From: an uncultured Collinsella sp.
GTDB lineage: Bacteria; Actinomycetota; Coriobacteriia; Coriobacteriales; Coriobacteriaceae
NCBI GenBank assembly: GCA_959604825.1
Contig: CAUHCN010000013.1
Span: forward strand, 1 to 57,255
Direction: 5' to 3'
DNA: 57,255 nucleotides
This document shows, in pieces, positions 55,016-57,255 of the stretch (positions are counted from its first letter, which is position 1; each line of letters opens with the position of its first letter). Position numbers and translations under genes: made by a program. The notes beneath the pieces were generated by a model. The model ran no database searches. It was not told where the DNA came from and saw only the letters and a list, made by a program, of their open reading frames with translations.

Positions 55016-56632
55016 TTAGTCATCCGACCCTTCGTCCATGATTCCCAGATCTTCGAGCGCATCCTTTGCCGCCAGCTCCATGGCAGGACCGATCAAGTCG
55101 ATAAGATCGGTCGCGATAACGCTCTTCTCACCATACTCCGTCGCCGCAGCAAAACCGGCGTAGCTGTGAAGTGCGACGGCGTACGAATACAGCAGCTCCC
55201 AACGATCCATCTCGTCGCGCATGGTGGCAAGCGTGCCGGCCAAAATACCCGCGAGAACATCACCAGAACCGGCAGTTGCCAGAGAAGCCGGACCCGAGAG
55301 TGGCAGCAGCACGCGCTCAACGCCACAGATAGCCGTCGTCGGCCCCTTGGCTATGACCACCAGATTGTCGGAGCCTGCAGCCCAGACAACCTTCTGCGCG
55401 GCCGCAATCGCGGTACCAAGGTCGTTCACCTCGTCACCGGCAACCAGGCGCGAAAGCTCACGATAGTGCGGCGTCATAACCAACGGCTGCTCGCGGCGAT
55501 ACATCTCGGGGTTACTATCAATACCGTCAATGGCAATCTTAGCAAGGCAGTTGAGTGCATCGGCGTCCAAAATTAGCGGTACATCAAGCTCGAGCAAGCC
55601 CGAAACCACCTGCATAGCGCCGGCAGACGTCGTCATACCGGGACCGCACAGCACGCAGCTGTACTTCTTTGCGATCTCGCACACCGTCATGCGCGCAGCG
55701 GCGCCAAAGGAGCCGCGGGAATCAGACGGAATAGCAAAGACCGGAATCGAAGGAAGTGCCATGCGAATGAGATTGGCGCAGGCGTCAGGAGCCGCGACTG
55801 CCACGTAACCAGCACCCGCGCGAGCTGCAGACTTGGCCGCCATAATGGCAGCACCAGGATATTGCGCCGATCCGGCGACAATAAGCACAGAGCCACGGGA
55901 ATACTTATCGATATTCGATGGTAGCGGAGCAAAGTAATCAACTAAGTCACCGGGCTCGACAATCTCGGCGGCGTGGTCAACATCATCGATGACTTCGTCA
56001 AGACGGTCGTAAAGATTGCCGCAGATCAAATCGCCAGCATACTCAGGGCCATCAGCGCTATACAGACCAATCTTGGGCGCAATCATCGTCACCGTGCGCT
56101 CGGCACGAATGCAGTCGTCATCAACAACGCCCGTCTCGGCATTCAGGCCCGAGGGGACATCAATGGATACGACACAATCGGCGCATTCATTGACCGTAGG
56201 AATCCAAATGGAGAACGGCGCACGCAGATTCCCGTGGAAACCGGTACCAAAAATGGCATCGACAACAACATCCGCCTTATCGATCAAAACCTCGAGTTCG
56301 TCACGCGAGGGACCGACGCAAACGTGCACATCGCGGCCGGCAGTTCGACGAGCAACATGACGTGCCAAAGCAGCAGGAATCTCATCCGGCTCAACCGGAG
56401 AAACGATATCCACGTCCACACCCTTGTGGCTCAAGATATCGGCGGCAACCCAACCGTCGCCGCCATTATTACCAAAACCGACCAAAACGAGAACCAGATC
56501 GGGATTGAGCTTCAAGACCTCGTTAGCGGCAAACTCACCCGCTAGCTCCATAAGCTCGGCCTTCGAAGTCCCTTCGCGTTCGATGATATCCTCGAGACGA
56601 ACGACTTCTTCGGTACTCAAAACCGGTTTCAT
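55016..56632 (-). CDS. nnr: Bifunctional NAD(P)H-hydrate epimerase/dehydratase
   Basis: The enzyme repairs hydrated NADH and NADPH. The 538-residue protein has an N-terminal YjeF epimerase domain (about 1-215: LVGFGNNGGDGWVAADIL, DAIFGTGFHG, VSIDVPSGLNAETG) and a C-terminal ADP-dependent dehydratase domain (about 235-525: SVLIVAGSAQYPGAA, CGPGMTTSAGAM, AGSGDVLAGILAG). Both halves look intact. It abuts acpS with AGGAG before its ATG. Confidence 0.96.
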   Translation of the reverse strand: MKPVLSTEEVVRLEDIIEREGTSKAELMELAGEFAANEVLKLNPDLVLVLVGFGNNGGDGWVAADILSHKGVDVDIVSPVEPDEIPAALARHVARRTAGRDVHVCVGPSRDELEVLIDKADVVVDAIFGTGFHGNLRAPFSIWIPTVNECADCVVSIDVPSGLNAETGVVDDDCIRAERTVTMIAPKIGLYSADGPEYAGDLICGNLYDRLDEVIDDVDHAAEIVEPGDLVDYFAPLPSNIDKYSRGSVLIVAGSAQYPGAAIMAAKSAARAGAGYVAVAAPDACANLIRMALPSIPVFAIPSDSRGSFGAAARMTVCEIAKKYSCVLCGPGMTTSAGAMQVVSGLLELDVPLILDADALNCLAKIAIDGIDSNPEMYRREQPLVMTPHYRELSRLVAGDEVNDLGTAIAAAQKVVWAAGSDNLVVIAKGPTTAICGVERVLLPLSGPASLATAGSGDVLAGILAGTLATMRDEMDRWELLYSYAVALHSYAGFAAATEYGEKSVIATDLIDLIGPAMELAAKDALEDLGIMDEGSDD

Positions 56633-57172
56633 CTATGCTCCTAGCGTATCTTGCGAAGCATCGCCCAGGTGCTCCGTCAATGCTGAATTCTGCAGCTGCT
56701 CGAGCTCATCTAATACAGAGCGAGCCTCTTTAAATGTCTGCGCAACGCGTTTCTTGGTGCTCACCTTTTCATCTTTTGGCTTAGGCCGAGCATCTTCGGT
56801 AATCGCGATGGCATTCGTAACGGCCAAGTCTCCCGTAAGCGTAATGGAAAGAGCGACCTCAACAACGCCCAGTTCTTGAGCGATCTCGAGAGCACGGCCC
56901 GAAAGCAGCGCCTTCGGTTTGCCGAGTTTATCACGCGTTACCGAAACATCCTTGCGACCCACGCCTTGACTAAAACCCGTGCCGAGAGCTTTAAGCACCG
57001 CCTCGCGCGAAGCAAAGCGGCTCGCATAGTGAGCAGCGGGACGCGATGATGCATCGCAATACGCACGCTCTTCTTCGGTAAACACACGCCGAGCAAACGA
57101 CGGCGTCTTTTCAAGAATTGATTTCATGCGGGAAATCTCGACGATATCAACGCCGATACCAGCTTCAGCCAT
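56633..57172 (-). CDS. acpS: Holo-[acyl-carrier-protein] synthase AcpS with C-terminal extension
   Basis: AcpS transfers phosphopantetheine from CoA to acyl carrier protein. The 179-residue protein has GVDIVEISRMKSIL near the N terminus with the metal-binding aspartate and RFASREAVLKALGTG in the second motif, where the common lysine of K-E-A is arginine. The usual AcpS is about 125 residues; here some 50 extra residues follow (EDARPKPKDEKVSTKKR and on), charged and probably helical. Start ATG 57172 after GGAGG rather than ATG 57184, which overlaps the ribosome site. It is the first gene of the operon in this window. Confidence 0.92.
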   Translation of the reverse strand: MAEAGIGVDIVEISRMKSILEKTPSFARRVFTEEERAYCDASSRPAAHYASRFASREAVLKALGTGFSQGVGRKDVSVTRDKLGKPKALLSGRALEIAQELGVVEVALSITLTGDLAVTNAIAITEDARPKPKDEKVSTKKRVAQTFKEARSVLDELEQLQNSALTEHLGDASQDTLGA

Positions 57173-57255
57173 GTTCACCTCCATATCGCACAGACTAAGT
57201 TATTGTAGCCCGTTCACAGAAGATGCGACAAACGAGGGTTATAAAACACAGCTAC

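Overview
The window looks like a chromosomal segment of a GC-rich gut actinobacterium of the class Coriobacteriia, most likely Collinsella. The evidence is the high GC content, strong G/C bias at third codon positions, a phosphoketolase, mannose-type PTS operons, maltodextrin and glycogen genes, a three-way TsaB-RimI-TsaD fusion and Tat-type lipoproteins. This placement is inferred from gene content and codon style; no database was searched.

Region 1 (1-8.5 kb): on the minus strand there is a nearly complete histidine operon in the order hisZ-hisG (fused), hisD, hisC, hisB, hisH, hisA, hisF, hisI, a 75-residue ORF, hisE. No histidinol-phosphate phosphatase gene is present here. Two structured intergenic elements interrupt the operon. 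The first 90 bases look like the 3' end of an IS110-type element abutting hisE.

Region 2 (8.6-21.8 kb): two parallel minus-strand operons, each with a mannose-family PTS (IIA, IIB, IIC, IID) and a SIS-domain protein resembling fructoselysine/glucoselysine-6-phosphate deglycases. Operon 1 ends with a FrlC-like epimerase. Operon 2 begins with a second type of SIS protein and is followed by an MFS transporter. Two GntR/UTRA regulators lie upstream of operon 2. The two deglycase genes are almost identical over about 850 bp, which suggests gene conversion. I read the locus as uptake and breakdown of Amadori-type sugar-amine conjugates.

Region 3 (21.8-29.9 kb): phosphoketolase with its LacI-type regulator and two operator palindromes, murB, a Tat-exported NlpC/P60-type hydrolase and galE.

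Region 4 (30-42.6 kb): alpha-glucan metabolism. malQ and glgP (plus strand) face a maltodextrin-type ABC transporter (minus strand). A TreR-like GntR regulator is divergent from an unusual alpha-glucoside PTS EIICB fused to a HAD phosphatase. GTTTRAAC palindromes lie in the promoters of all three transport or degradation units, suggesting one regulon.

Region 5 (42.7-57.2 kb): a polyprenyl synthase, a peptidoglycan-binding-domain protein, tRNA-Gln(UUG), a JetD-like toprim protein with a long disordered middle, cstA behind an elaborate leader (promoter palindrome, Ile/Val-rich leader peptide, intrinsic terminator), and the operon acpS-nnr-alr-udg-tsaE-tsaB/rimI/tsaD.

Across the intergenic regions are repeat families that do not match elements I know: palindromes with a conserved central core and long perfect arms that differ in every copy (six copies, two families), and a strict 80-bp-period array of alternating 16-bp motifs.
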